Assembly (NCBI GenBank): GCA_016789785.1
Contig: JAEUQE010000080.1
Span: 1 to 33,375, forward strand
Source of the DNA: Bryobacterales bacterium
Lineage (GTDB): Bacteria > Acidobacteriota > Terriglobia > Bryobacterales > Bryobacteraceae
Length of the DNA: 33,375 nt
Direction of reading: 5' to 3'
Below the pieces are notes generated by a model. The model was not told the origin of the DNA and did not search any database. It saw nothing but the letters and a program-made list of their open reading frames with translations. The translations under genes and the position numbers were made by a program. Positions 21,053-28,984 of the stretch are shown here, one piece after another. The number at the start of each line of letters is the position of its first letter. The first letter of the stretch is position 1.

Positions 21053-23359
21053 ATGCGAAATCGAGTGGGTGATCTTCTTCAGAGCATTCTCGACAGTCCG
21101 AACATGCCATCGCGGCGGCCGCAAGTGGACGGGAAGTTCGAGAGCAACGTGCGCAACCTGTACATCATCGGCGATCTCGCGGGTGCGCCCGTAGTGAAGC
21201 TTGCCATGGCGCAAGGCAACGATCTCGCCGAACACATCGCGTCGCTGCCGGATGCGCGCGGCACGGACCCCGGGGTATGGGATGTTGTGGTCATCGGTGC
21301 TGGTGCATCGGGCCTGAACTGCGCGCTGGTGGCGCAGGAACGGGGCTTGCGCGTGGTGGTGCTGGAGAAGGGCAAGGTCGCGAACACGATCGAAGACTTT
21401 CCCGAAGGCAAGTGGGTGTATGCGGAACCCGACCAGACCGTGCCGAAAGGCAAGCTGTGGCTCGATGGCGCACGCAAGGAGGATCTGGTTGCGCGATGGA
21501 GCCAGATCGTGACAGAGAACCATCTCGATGTCCGCACGCAAGAGGGTGTCACCGCAATCACGAGAGGCAAAGACGGCACGTTGACGGTGAAGTCCGCAAA
21601 GTCCGAATATCGCGCGAAGCGTGTGGTGCTGGCCACCGGCCAACGGGGCAATCCACGCAAGTTGAATGTGCCTGGTGAGGATCGCGAGCGCGTCTATCAT
21701 CGCCTGTACAGTCCCAAGCACTATCACGATGAAGACATTCTGGTGGTGGGCGGCGGCAACAGCGCAATTGAAGCGGCCCTCACGCTCTCAGAGCAGAACC
21801 GCGTCACGCTGAGTTACCGGGGCGCTGAGTTTGCGCGCGTGTTCAAGGACAATGAGCGCCTGCTAAAGCAAGCCATCGAAGCCGGGCGGATTCGCGTGAT
21901 CTTGAACTCGAACGTGATGCGCTTCGAAGAGGATGTCTATGTGCTGTCGGTGAATGAAGGCGGACGCAAGGAGACGCTGGAACTCCCGTATCAGCACGCG
22001 TTCGTTCTGGTGGGTGCGGAACTGCCGACGGAGTTTCTGAAATCCATCGGCATCAAGCTGGAGAACGAATGGACAGGCAACTGGTGGGCCGCGGCGGCGC
22101 TGCTGCTGATTGCGTTCTTCGGCCTTTGGATGTGGGGCGGCAAAACGGAGGTCGATGCGCTGGACGGATTGCGTGTGCCGGGTTTGTTGATTGCCACCGC
22201 GGGCATCGGTGGGTTGCTATGGCAAGGCATGCGCGGATCCCGGTTCGCATGGCTGGCGTTCAGCTTCCTGGTCTGCTACGCCGTGTACGGGATCAAGCGC
22301 GGGCACATGGTCGAGTTCTGGCCCTTCACCGGCTGGGGCTACAAAACGTTGAGCTGGTTTGGCAGACCGTGGTCCTTCTGGTACACCGTAATCTACACGC
22401 TGCTGATGACGGTGTTCGGGCTGCAGGCGATGAAGCGTTGGGGGCTGGACCGCAAGCACCGTTTTCAGATCTGGCGCTACGTGAGCCTGATCAGCTTCCA
22501 GTGGATCTTCTTCTTCATCATTCCCGAGTTTCTGTTTCAGTGGGCGGTGAAGTATCAGTGGGTGGGTGAGCAACTGGCGAAGGATCCAACCTTCGCGCAA
22601 CAGGCGTGGCGTTCCTATGGCCTGATCTACGCGTGGCCATTGTTCTTTCACACCTGGCTCGGCGGGCCGCACAAGATCTGGGTGGTCTGGGGGCTTGTGC
22701 TGACCTTCGGCATCATCCCCATGCTGGTGCTGTTTCAGGGCAAGCGCTACTGTTCGTGGATCTGCGGATGCGGCGGGCTGGCGGAGACCCTGGGCGACCG
22801 CTGGCGTCATCTTGCTCCCAAGGGCCGGACGTCGATCCGGCTGGAGTGGATGGCGACCGCAGTGTTGGGCGCCGCGGTGTTGGTGACGCTGATGGTGCTG
22901 GTCCGCGACGTTGTGAATGTGTTTCGCTATCCCTCCTTCGTGGCGCTGAACTGGTATGGCTTGATTGTGGACCTGTGGCTGGTGGGGCTTCTGCCAGTGA
23001 CTCTGTATCCGTTTCTTGGCGGCAAGGTTTGGTGCCGCTACTGGTGCCCGCTGGCGAAGATGATGCATCATCTCGGGGCGTTCTACACGAAGTTGAAGGT
23101 GAGCCGCTTTGCGATTCACGCAAACAGCAAGTGCATTGCGTGCGGGGAATGCAGCCGGGCTTGCCAGGTAGGGATCGACGTGATGGGACACGCTTTGAAG
23201 CAGCAGCCCATCACGAATCTCTCGAGTTCGTGTATTGGCTGCGGCATCTGCGTGACGGTGTGTCCGATGGATGTGCTGAGCTTCGCCAATACGGTGGAGC
23301 CGCAGCTTGTACAGATCCAACCGGCGGCGAGAAAGCCAACGACGCCAGCCGCGGCGTAG
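21053..23359 (+). CDS. Permuted FAD/NAD(P) reductase fused to NapH/CcoG-like 4Fe-4S membrane domain
   Basis: A 768-residue fusion. Residues 34-60 (NLYIIGDLAGAPVVKLAMAQ) look like the GD motif that closes the FAD site at the C-terminus of ordinary thioredoxin-reductase-like proteins. Next come the FAD Rossmann motif GAGASG (82-87), ATGQRG (195-200) and the NAD(P) motif GGGNSA (233-238). From about 344 there are several membrane helices with the cysteine pairs CSWICGCGG and WCRYWCPLAKM typical of NapH/NosR/CcoG, then two 4Fe-4S motifs (C694/697/700/704 and C727/730/733/737). It probably moves electrons from NAD(P)H through FAD and clusters across the membrane. No redox CxxC of thioredoxin reductase is seen. 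Acceptor unknown. Confidence 0.85.
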   Translation: MRNRVGDLLQSILDSPNMPSRRPQVDGKFESNVRNLYIIGDLAGAPVVKLAMAQGNDLAEHIASLPDARGTDPGVWDVVVIGAGASGLNCALVAQERGLRVVVLEKGKVANTIEDFPEGKWVYAEPDQTVPKGKLWLDGARKEDLVARWSQIVTENHLDVRTQEGVTAITRGKDGTLTVKSAKSEYRAKRVVLATGQRGNPRKLNVPGEDRERVYHRLYSPKHYHDEDILVVGGGNSAIEAALTLSEQNRVTLSYRGAEFARVFKDNERLLKQAIEAGRIRVILNSNVMRFEEDVYVLSVNEGGRKETLELPYQHAFVLVGAELPTEFLKSIGIKLENEWTGNWWAAAALLLIAFFGLWMWGGKTEVDALDGLRVPGLLIATAGIGGLLWQGMRGSRFAWLAFSFLVCYAVYGIKRGHMVEFWPFTGWGYKTLSWFGRPWSFWYTVIYTLLMTVFGLQAMKRWGLDRKHRFQIWRYVSLISFQWIFFFIIPEFLFQWAVKYQWVGEQLAKDPTFAQQAWRSYGLIYAWPLFFHTWLGGPHKIWVVWGLVLTFGIIPMLVLFQGKRYCSWICGCGGLAETLGDRWRHLAPKGRTSIRLEWMATAVLGAAVLVTLMVLVRDVVNVFRYPSFVALNWYGLIVDLWLVGLLPVTLYPFLGGKVWCRYWCPLAKMMHHLGAFYTKLKVSRFAIHANSKCIACGECSRACQVGIDVMGHALKQQPITNLSSSCIGCGICVTVCPMDVLSFANTVEPQLVQIQPAARKPTTPAAA

Positions 23360-23458
23360 TCTTATGGCTTGAATTAGTGTTTCCGAGCGGTGAACCATCG
23401 GCAACTTCCGCGGCAACGGGCTTCGAAAGCGCCTGGCCTCGGCACGATTGCCGAGGCG

Positions 23459-23483
23459 GCAGGCAAGAGTGCCTGCGCTACGG
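23459..23483 (+). repeat. Short palindromic intergenic repeat, copy 2
   Basis: GCAGGCA (23459-23465), 4-nt loop, TGCCTGC (23470-23476), then GCTACGG. Same layout as the copies at 4259 and 23521. Confidence 0.55.
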
Positions 23484-23517
23484 CAGCAGCACGACAGCAC
23501 AGTTGTGAAACGGTGTC

Positions 23518-23541
23518 CAGAGGCTGAAGCCTGTGCTACCG
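23518..23541 (+). repeat. Short palindromic intergenic repeat, copy 3
   Basis: AGGCTGAAGCCT (23521-23532) followed by GTGCTACCG. The trailing GCTACCG is shared exactly with copy 1 at 4259. Confidence 0.5.
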
Positions 23542-23557
23542 CAACGTGACACGGCCG

Positions 23558-24916
23558 CTACACCTTGGCCGGATCAGGATGCACCCACGGCTTGCGGTAC
23601 GGCCGTGCAAGCAGGCGGTTGGCCTCTTCATCGCCAACCACGCGATGCTTGACGGGATCCCACTTGAGTGAGCGCCCGAGCTTCTGCGAGAGGTTCGCGA
23701 GAATGCAACTCGTGGTCGAGATGTGGCCTTGCTCAATATCGGCGACGGGCCGGCCGCGCTTGTCGATGGCGGCGAGGAAGTCGCGCATGTGGCCGCGAAT
23801 CGCGGGTGCGCAGTGCTTCTCGAGCCGCTCCTCGGTCTTGTCTTCGGGATATTGCTCGAGTTCGTAGCCGACATCCTGATGGATCTTCTGGCCGCCTTTC
23901 TCCATTGGAATGTAGTCGTAGCTGAACACGCTTGCCTTCAGAGTGCCCTTGTCACCGTAGAAGGTTGCGGCCCATGGATACTGTGGATCGGGAGCCTGTC
24001 CCCAACTGCGGTGCTGCCACACGACCTTCAGCTCGCCGAAGTCGAACGTCGCGGTCTGGGTATCGGTGATGTTGGCCTTGCTGTTCTTGTCGACGTAGAT
24101 TCCGCCCGATGAGGACACGCTGATGGGCCATCCAAGATCGAGCATCCATCGCACCATGTCGAGCATGTGGATGCACATGTCGCCAACGATGCCATTGCCG
24201 TATTCCATGAAGGCCCGCCAGGAACGCGGATGCACGAGTTCGTTGTAGGGGCGCATAGGGGCCGGGCCGGTCCACATTTCGTAGTCGAGGTAATCGGGCG
24301 GAGCGATGTCGGGTGGATTCGCACGCGCGCGCATGTGGTAATAGCAGCAGATCTCCACCACCGCGATCTTGCCGAGTTTGCCTTCCTTCAGGATGCGGTC
24401 GCGCGCTTCGATGAGATGCGGAGTGCTGCGGCGCTGTGTACCAACCTGCACCACGCGATTGTATTTGCGGGCCGCGGCGAGCATGGCCTGGCCTTCGACG
24501 ATGTCGACACCGATGGGCTTCTGCACATACACGTCCATGCCGGCTTTCACGGCATCGATCATGGGGAGCGCGTGCCAGTGGTCGGGGGTGCCGATGACGA
24601 CGATATCGAGATCCTTCTCCTTCAGCATCTGGCGATAGTCGGAGTAGGTGCGCGGCTTCTTCTTCGATGCCTGGCGCGTAGCGACGAGGTCCGCCGCCTG
24701 TTCGAGCATGCGCTTGTCGACATCGCACAGCGAGACCACGTTGACCGGCGAGACCTGAATGAGACGAAGCAGATCGCACTTGCCATACCAGCCGCTGCCG
24801 ATGAGGCCGACGCGGCGTACCTTTGTATCCATGGGCTGGGTCTGCGCGAGTGCGGCGCTGCCCGCAAAAGAACTGCCCACAAGGGAGCTGGTGGTGAGAA
24901 ACGTGCGGCGGTCCAT
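23558..24916 (-). CDS. Gfo/Idh/MocA-family oxidoreductase with Tat signal
   Basis: A 452-residue protein beginning MDRRTFLTTSSLVGSSFAG, a twin-arginine signal with Ala-rich cleavage region (LAQ at about 26), so it is exported folded with its cofactor. NAD(P)-binding GLIGSGWYGKCD follows, then GTPDHWHALPMIDAVKAG and the catalytic-lysine motif VYVQKPIG (usually EKP). The rest is the GFO_IDH_MocA C-terminal domain (HMLDMVRWML). ATG 24914-24916 was chosen over a GTG two codons upstream because AGGGTG is 4-5 nt before it. Family members oxidise sugars, inositols or act on glycosides; substrate unknown. It is the last gene of a minus-strand group with the thioredoxin-like and phosphopantetheinyl transferase genes. 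Confidence 0.9.
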   Translation of the reverse strand: MDRRTFLTTSSLVGSSFAGSAALAQTQPMDTKVRRVGLIGSGWYGKCDLLRLIQVSPVNVVSLCDVDKRMLEQAADLVATRQASKKKPRTYSDYRQMLKEKDLDIVVIGTPDHWHALPMIDAVKAGMDVYVQKPIGVDIVEGQAMLAAARKYNRVVQVGTQRRSTPHLIEARDRILKEGKLGKIAVVEICCYYHMRARANPPDIAPPDYLDYEMWTGPAPMRPYNELVHPRSWRAFMEYGNGIVGDMCIHMLDMVRWMLDLGWPISVSSSGGIYVDKNSKANITDTQTATFDFGELKVVWQHRSWGQAPDPQYPWAATFYGDKGTLKASVFSYDYIPMEKGGQKIHQDVGYELEQYPEDKTEERLEKHCAPAIRGHMRDFLAAIDKRGRPVADIEQGHISTTSCILANLSQKLGRSLKWDPVKHRVVGDEEANRLLARPYRKPWVHPDPAKV

Positions 24917-24961
24917 AGTCACCCTACAGCTTATCGAAAGCGTTGGGGAAGTGTGGCCTGA

Positions 24962-25864
24962 TCACTTGCGCAGAATCAAATCGATGCCTTGCGACAGTTC
25001 GGCTTCGGTGAGCCGTGTGGGTGTGTAGCGGCGCACTTTGCCGGAACGGTCAATGAATACGAAGGTCGGCGTGCTGGAGACGCCGTAACGCTCCATGGTC
25101 TCGGTGCTGATGGGAGCTGGAATGCTGGTCAGGTCCGCGTAGCTCTCGCGCCACACCTTCTCCATGTCGCTTTTCTCTTTCTTCGTGTCGGATTCATAGA
25201 AGCGGGTGGGTGCGATCCAGGCAAGATCGGTGCCCGCGTACTTCTTCTTCGCCGCGCTGATGGCTGCGGCTTGCGCCTTGCAGTCGCCACACCAGGAGGC
25301 CCAAAGGAATAGCACCACGGGCTTGCCTTTCAGCGAAGCGAGCGGCATCGGCGGCGCGCCGATGTGTTCGCTGAACTGCAACTCCGGCGCACTCTGGCCG
25401 GTGAGCGCGATCATGTTCCGGCGTTTGTAGATTCGCGAGCGCAGGGCCACTGGCTCCTTGAACCGCGCCAGTTGCTCATCGAGAAAGCGCACCGCCTCCT
25501 TCGCGTTTCGTGTGCGCTGCGCCGCTTCGGCCTGCACTTCGATGGAGGCGCCGAGAGCCGCAAGCAGCACACGATCACTCTCGAGCCGGGTGCCCTTGGC
25601 GATGATGGCGTCGCATTGGGCGCGCGTCTCCGACGCATAGCGTGAGGCCTTCGGCCAGTCACCCATCAATGCGGCGCCACGAGCCAGCCATGAGAGGCCC
25701 TCCAGAGAATTCGCGTCGTCACCTTTCTCTTTGCGGTACACCTCCAGCAGGCTTTCCGCGCTCAACAGATCGCCGGCGGACAGCTTCGAACGAATCGCCT
25801 GGACGGGCGAAGGAGTCTGCGCCAGAAGAGGAACACTGAGGAGGAATAGGAATATGCGGCTCAC
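24962..25864 (-). CDS. Secreted TlpA-like thioredoxin-fold protein
   Basis: About 300 residues from GTG 25862-25864. A short signal peptide (SRIFLFLLSVPLLAQ) is followed by a helical region of about 130 residues that could be TPR-like, then a thioredoxin domain (about 157-300) with W191-C192-G-D-C195 and cis-proline P266 (SSTPTFVF). It probably acts as a periplasmic thiol-disulfide reductase. An ATG at 25883-25885 would lengthen the signal peptide by seven residues and overlap the upstream gene. TATAGT sits 6 nt before the GTG, as in leaderless genes. It follows the phosphopantetheinyl transferase gene by 7 nt. Confidence 0.85.
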   Translation of the reverse strand: MSRIFLFLLSVPLLAQTPSPVQAIRSKLSAGDLLSAESLLEVYRKEKGDDANSLEGLSWLARGAALMGDWPKASRYASETRAQCDAIIAKGTRLESDRVLLAALGASIEVQAEAAQRTRNAKEAVRFLDEQLARFKEPVALRSRIYKRRNMIALTGQSAPELQFSEHIGAPPMPLASLKGKPVVLFLWASWCGDCKAQAAAISAAKKKYAGTDLAWIAPTRFYESDTKKEKSDMEKVWRESYADLTSIPAPISTETMERYGVSSTPTFVFIDRSGKVRRYTPTRLTEAELSQGIDLILRK

Positions 25865-25870
25865 AGCGGG

Positions 25871-25876
25871 ACTATA
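25871..25876 (-). promoter_or_regulatory. Candidate -10 for a leaderless transcript of the TlpA-like gene
   Basis: TATAGT on the minus strand, 6 nt before GTG 25864, which would place the transcription start at or next to the start codon. It lies at the stop of the upstream gene, so it may be an internal operon promoter. Confidence 0.35.
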
Positions 25877-26582
25877 GCATTGCATCCCGTGGGCCGTCGG
25901 AACCCTCCGGCTTTGCTGGTGCGGCGGCTTCCGTGAAGCAGCGGACATGCGGGCTCTGGTGGCACACGGCGGCAGCGAAACCGTTCGGAGCGCGGAGAGC
26001 CTCAATCCGCCAGACTCCATGTGCGATGGTGTTGTGGATCAGTGCCCGGCTGAGGTCGACGCTGTTGATGCCACCGGCCAAGCCTTCTCCGGTTGCCTTG
26101 AGCAGCGCCTCCTTGAAGGTCCACAGACGGTAGAATCCCCAAGTGCGCCGTTCTGGTGGCAGCGAATCGAGAGCCTGCGATTCCGCGCCCGTGAAGAAGC
26201 GCCTGGCGATTGCGGTGAGATCGGGCTTATCGGCCACTTGCTCGATATCCGCGCCTACGGGAGCCGGCGAGACCGCGAGCATGGCATGATCGCCGGAATG
26301 CGAGAGGTTGAAGTGAATCGGGAACCCACACAAATAGGGCTTACCGAATTCTCCCTGCTCGAAGACGAGTTCGGCCGCATGGGCGCTGCAATAACCAGCA
26401 AGCGTACGCCGCATCCAAACATGCGCCGCGATGTAGCGTGATCGATGAATCGGAAAGCGGAACCTTGCCGCGCGTTCCTGCTCAGCCGGAGAGAGTGTGG
26501 CCGGGGACTCATTGCCGTTGATGCAATAGAACCAGACGTGCGTCTCATCGGATGGGATGGACGGGCAGGCTTCCACTCGCAC
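25872..26582 (-). CDS. 4'-phosphopantetheinyl transferase (Sfp type)
   Basis: Transfers phosphopantetheine from CoA to carrier-protein serines. About 236 residues from GTG 26580-26582 (another GTG lies two codons on; AGGGGA is about 10 nt upstream of the first). Family motifs are all present: GKPY (80-83), FNLSHS (91-96), GADIE (110-114, Mg-binding D112 and E114), RRFFTGAE, and WTFKEALLKATGEGL with W154, K157 and E158. The long open frame upstream of 26582 is antisense to the acyl-CoA ligase and not part of the gene. No polyketide or nonribosomal synthetase is in view, so the carrier protein it serves is unknown. Divergent from the acyl-CoA ligase. Confidence 0.92.
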   Translation of the reverse strand: MRVEACPSIPSDETHVWFYCINGNESPATLSPAEQERAARFRFPIHRSRYIAAHVWMRRTLAGYCSAHAAELVFEQGEFGKPYLCGFPIHFNLSHSGDHAMLAVSPAPVGADIEQVADKPDLTAIARRFFTGAESQALDSLPPERRTWGFYRLWTFKEALLKATGEGLAGGINSVDLSRALIHNTIAHGVWRIEALRAPNGFAAAVCHQSPHVRCFTEAAAPAKPEGSDGPRDAML

Positions 26583-26678
26583 ACCACCAATATCCCCTAT
26601 TGCCGGGCGCAACGTTGCAGAGTAGCAGCGCCACGGCACAAGCAACGCGAAGCCCGGATGGCGTACGATGTCGAGACA

Positions 26679-28241
26679 ATGCCATTCCGATCTCCATACC
26701 CCGACGTTGCGGTTCCGGATTTGCCGCTCCCCGAGTTCGTTTTCGCCGGCCTTGGTGATGCAGCGGGCAGTACGGCGATCATTGACGGTCCTTCGGGCCG
26801 GAGTTACACATACGGGCAACTCGACTCGTTCTCCAAGAGAGTGGCGGGCGCTCTCGCGCGGCGCGGGTTGAGAAAAGGCGACAAGTTCGCGATCCTCGGC
26901 CCGAACCTGCCGGAGTATGCAATCGCGGTGCACGGCGTCATGCGCGCCGGCGCCACGGTGACTACGATGAACCCGCTCTACACCGAGCAGGAGATTGAAC
27001 ATCAGCTTCACGATTCCGAAGCGCGTTTCCTGCTCACCATCCCGATGTTCCTCGACAAAGCGGCGGCGGCCGCGAAGCGGTGCGGTATCGAGCGGGTGTT
27101 CACATTCGGCGAAGCGGAAGGAACGGAGCCCTTCGCAGCTCTGATGGCGGAAGAGGGCGCTGCTCCGGCGGTGGACATCAACCCCGCGGAAGACGTGGCG
27201 GCCATGCTCTATTCGAGCGGCACCACCGGAATGCCGAAAGGCGTGATGCTGACCCATCGCAATCTGGTAGCCGCGTTGATTCAGGCCGATAAGCTGTTTG
27301 GCGAGGGACCGCTAACATCGCTCCTGTTCCTTCCGATGTTTCACATCTTCGGATTCCATGCAGTGACGAACTTCGACCTGTTGAAGCGGGGCACCATCGT
27401 CACCATGCCGCGATTCGACTTCGAGCAGATGCTCACGTTGATCGAGAAGCACCGTGTGGAGCGGATGTGCGTGGTGCCACCGATCGTACTTGCGATGGTG
27501 AAGAGCCCGCTTCTGGAGAAATACGACACATCCAGTTTGAAGCTCGTGTTCTCGGGCGCCGCGCCTCTTGATGAATCGCTGGCTGCTGCATGCGAAGAGC
27601 GGTTGAAGGGTTGCATGGTTCGCCAGGGCTACGGGTTGACGGAGACATCCCCGCCGGTCTGCGGGCATCCACTCACGGGCGACCGAGTGCGATACGGATC
27701 GGTTGGCCCGCTGGTTCCCAACACAGAGGCGCGCCTGGTGGATCTGACAACCGGCGAAGATGCCACTGCCGGGGAGCCGGGCGAACTGTGGGTGCGAGGC
27801 CCGCAGATCATGAAGGGCTACTATCGCAACGTGGACGCCACCCGGGGCATGATGCTCGATGGAGGCTGGCTGCGCACGGGCGACATCGCGCGGCTGGATG
27901 AAGAGGGCTGGCTCTACATTGTGGATCGCGCGAAGGAACTGATCAAGTACAAAGGTCTGCAGGTTGCGCCGGCGGAGTTGGAGGCCGTGTTGTTGTCCCA
28001 TCCGCTGATCGCCGATGCGGCAGTGATCGGTGTTCCCGATGAGGAAGCCGGCGAGGTCCCGAAGGCCTTTGTTGTGACGAAGGGCGAGATCACCGCGGAG
28101 CAGATTCAGGAGTTCGTCGCGTCCCAGGTAGCGCCCTACAAGAAGGTGCGCCGGGTCGAGTTTGTCGAAGCGATTCCGAAATCGCCGAGCGGCAAGATTC
28201 TCCGGCGGATCTTGCGGGAGCACGAGCGCGCCCAGAGTTAA
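26679..28241 (+). CDS. 4-coumarate--CoA ligase-like acyl-CoA synthetase
   Basis: A 520-residue adenylate-forming enzyme (ANL superfamily) from ATG 26679, where MPFRSPYPDVAVPDLPL matches the usual 4CL-like N-terminus; an ATG at 26658 would add seven residues. Motifs: P-loop YSSGTTGMPKGVMLTHRN (from 178), YGLTETSP, GWLRTGD, the hinge region DRAKELIKYKGLQVAPAELE and the catalytic Lys K506 in SPSGKILRR. It activates a carboxylate with ATP and loads CoA; whether aromatic or fatty acid is not readable. It is divergent from the phosphopantetheinyl transferase, and its 3' end meets the secreted DinB gene head-on with 3 nt between the stops. Confidence 0.9.
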   Translation: MPFRSPYPDVAVPDLPLPEFVFAGLGDAAGSTAIIDGPSGRSYTYGQLDSFSKRVAGALARRGLRKGDKFAILGPNLPEYAIAVHGVMRAGATVTTMNPLYTEQEIEHQLHDSEARFLLTIPMFLDKAAAAAKRCGIERVFTFGEAEGTEPFAALMAEEGAAPAVDINPAEDVAAMLYSSGTTGMPKGVMLTHRNLVAALIQADKLFGEGPLTSLLFLPMFHIFGFHAVTNFDLLKRGTIVTMPRFDFEQMLTLIEKHRVERMCVVPPIVLAMVKSPLLEKYDTSSLKLVFSGAAPLDESLAAACEERLKGCMVRQGYGLTETSPPVCGHPLTGDRVRYGSVGPLVPNTEARLVDLTTGEDATAGEPGELWVRGPQIMKGYYRNVDATRGMMLDGGWLRTGDIARLDEEGWLYIVDRAKELIKYKGLQVAPAELEAVLLSHPLIADAAVIGVPDEEAGEVPKAFVVTKGEITAEQIQEFVASQVAPYKKVRRVEFVEAIPKSPSGKILRRILREHERAQS

Positions 28242-28244
28242 GGC

Positions 28245-28853
28245 TTACTGCGCCTTGGGATACTCGGGGTTCTGCATTACTTCTTCGATCTGCTGCGCAT
28301 GCCGCTTTGTGTGCGCGGCCAGCATCAGCAGCCACTGATGCGCGTCCATCTCGCCCACCGGAGACTTCGACCGGTACTTGCGGAGAGGGATCTTGTTGGC
28401 GCGAACCCAGTCCACGGTCTTTGAGCGGCGCTCGCCAAAAGCCTGGCGCGCCTGATCAAGATCGCCGTACTTGCCTTTCGGCGTGGCCTGCTCCGGCGAC
28501 GTCGCCTTCTGGCCGCGGTCGGCAATTGCCTTCAGCACCAGTTGATCGAAAACATCCGGATCCTGCGCCGGCGGCTCTTCCGACGGCTTTCCGTTCTCCA
28601 GATTCTTCTTGATCATGCCGAAAAGGAAGTCTTCGGTCAGCGCCAGATGTTCCACGATCTCGAGGATCGACCACTTCTTGGAGTCGGCCTTGAACGTCGA
28701 CTGCTTCGCCGTGCACGATTCCAAAATCACTGAGATGATGCGATGCCCCTCTTCCAGTTCGCTGATCGCTTTGCCGCGGTCATTGTCGGTGTAGCCTTGC
28801 CCAAACATGGGCAGCGCAAGAACGGGCAACAGCATCCAATTCGCAATTCGCAT
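28245..28853 (-). CDS. Secreted DinB-fold protein
   Basis: A 202-residue protein with a signal peptide (MRIANWMLLPVLALPMFGQG). DinB_2 features: WSILEIVEHLALTEDFL with H69 and LAAHTKRHAQQIEEV with H181 and H185, giving the usual three-His metal site. The loop between helices is long and charged (about 88-140). Exported DinB proteins are common in Acidobacteriota and their role is unknown. Only a weak GAAAAG precedes the ATG, and TAAACT lies 8 nt upstream, so a leaderless message is possible. It is unrelated in detail to the cytoplasmic DinB protein at 4743. Confidence 0.82.
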   Translation of the reverse strand: MRIANWMLLPVLALPMFGQGYTDNDRGKAISELEEGHRIISVILESCTAKQSTFKADSKKWSILEIVEHLALTEDFLFGMIKKNLENGKPSEEPPAQDPDVFDQLVLKAIADRGQKATSPEQATPKGKYGDLDQARQAFGERRSKTVDWVRANKIPLRKYRSKSPVGEMDAHQWLLMLAAHTKRHAQQIEEVMQNPEYPKAQ

Positions 28854-28930
28854 ATCTTTTCAGTTTACCCGGAAGCTGCTGATCGAGCCTGAAGCAAACT
28901 TAATGCGAGGTGTGAACACCGAAAGACACA

Positions 28931-28961
28931 ACGGGCCGGCAGTGTCGAACCGCCGGCCCGT
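28931..28961 (-). terminator. Hairpin terminator behind the second TonB-receptor-like gene
   Basis: Perfect 10-bp stem ACGGGCCGGC (28931-28940)/GCCGGCCCGT (28952-28961) with an 11-nt loop, 23 nt beyond the stop at 28985. On the minus strand it is followed by TGTGTCTTTC, a moderate T-rich tail. Confidence 0.65.
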
Positions 28962-28984
28962 CGAATGCGAACTGCGAGCGAGGA

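Larger units (their letters stand above)
23360..23557. other. Convergent intergenic region with three hairpins
   Basis: Lies between two convergent genes. It contains a perfect 7-bp stem CCTCGGC (23437-23443)/GCCGAGG (23450-23456), a second stem GCAGGCA/TGCCTGC and a third AGGCT/AGCCT, the last two being copies of the dispersed repeat. None has a T-run, but any could limit read-through. Confidence 0.5.

Noticed and set aside
22217..23500. A 427-codon minus-strand open frame
   Set aside because: Antisense to the iron-sulfur membrane domain, whose cysteine motifs prove the plus strand is coding.
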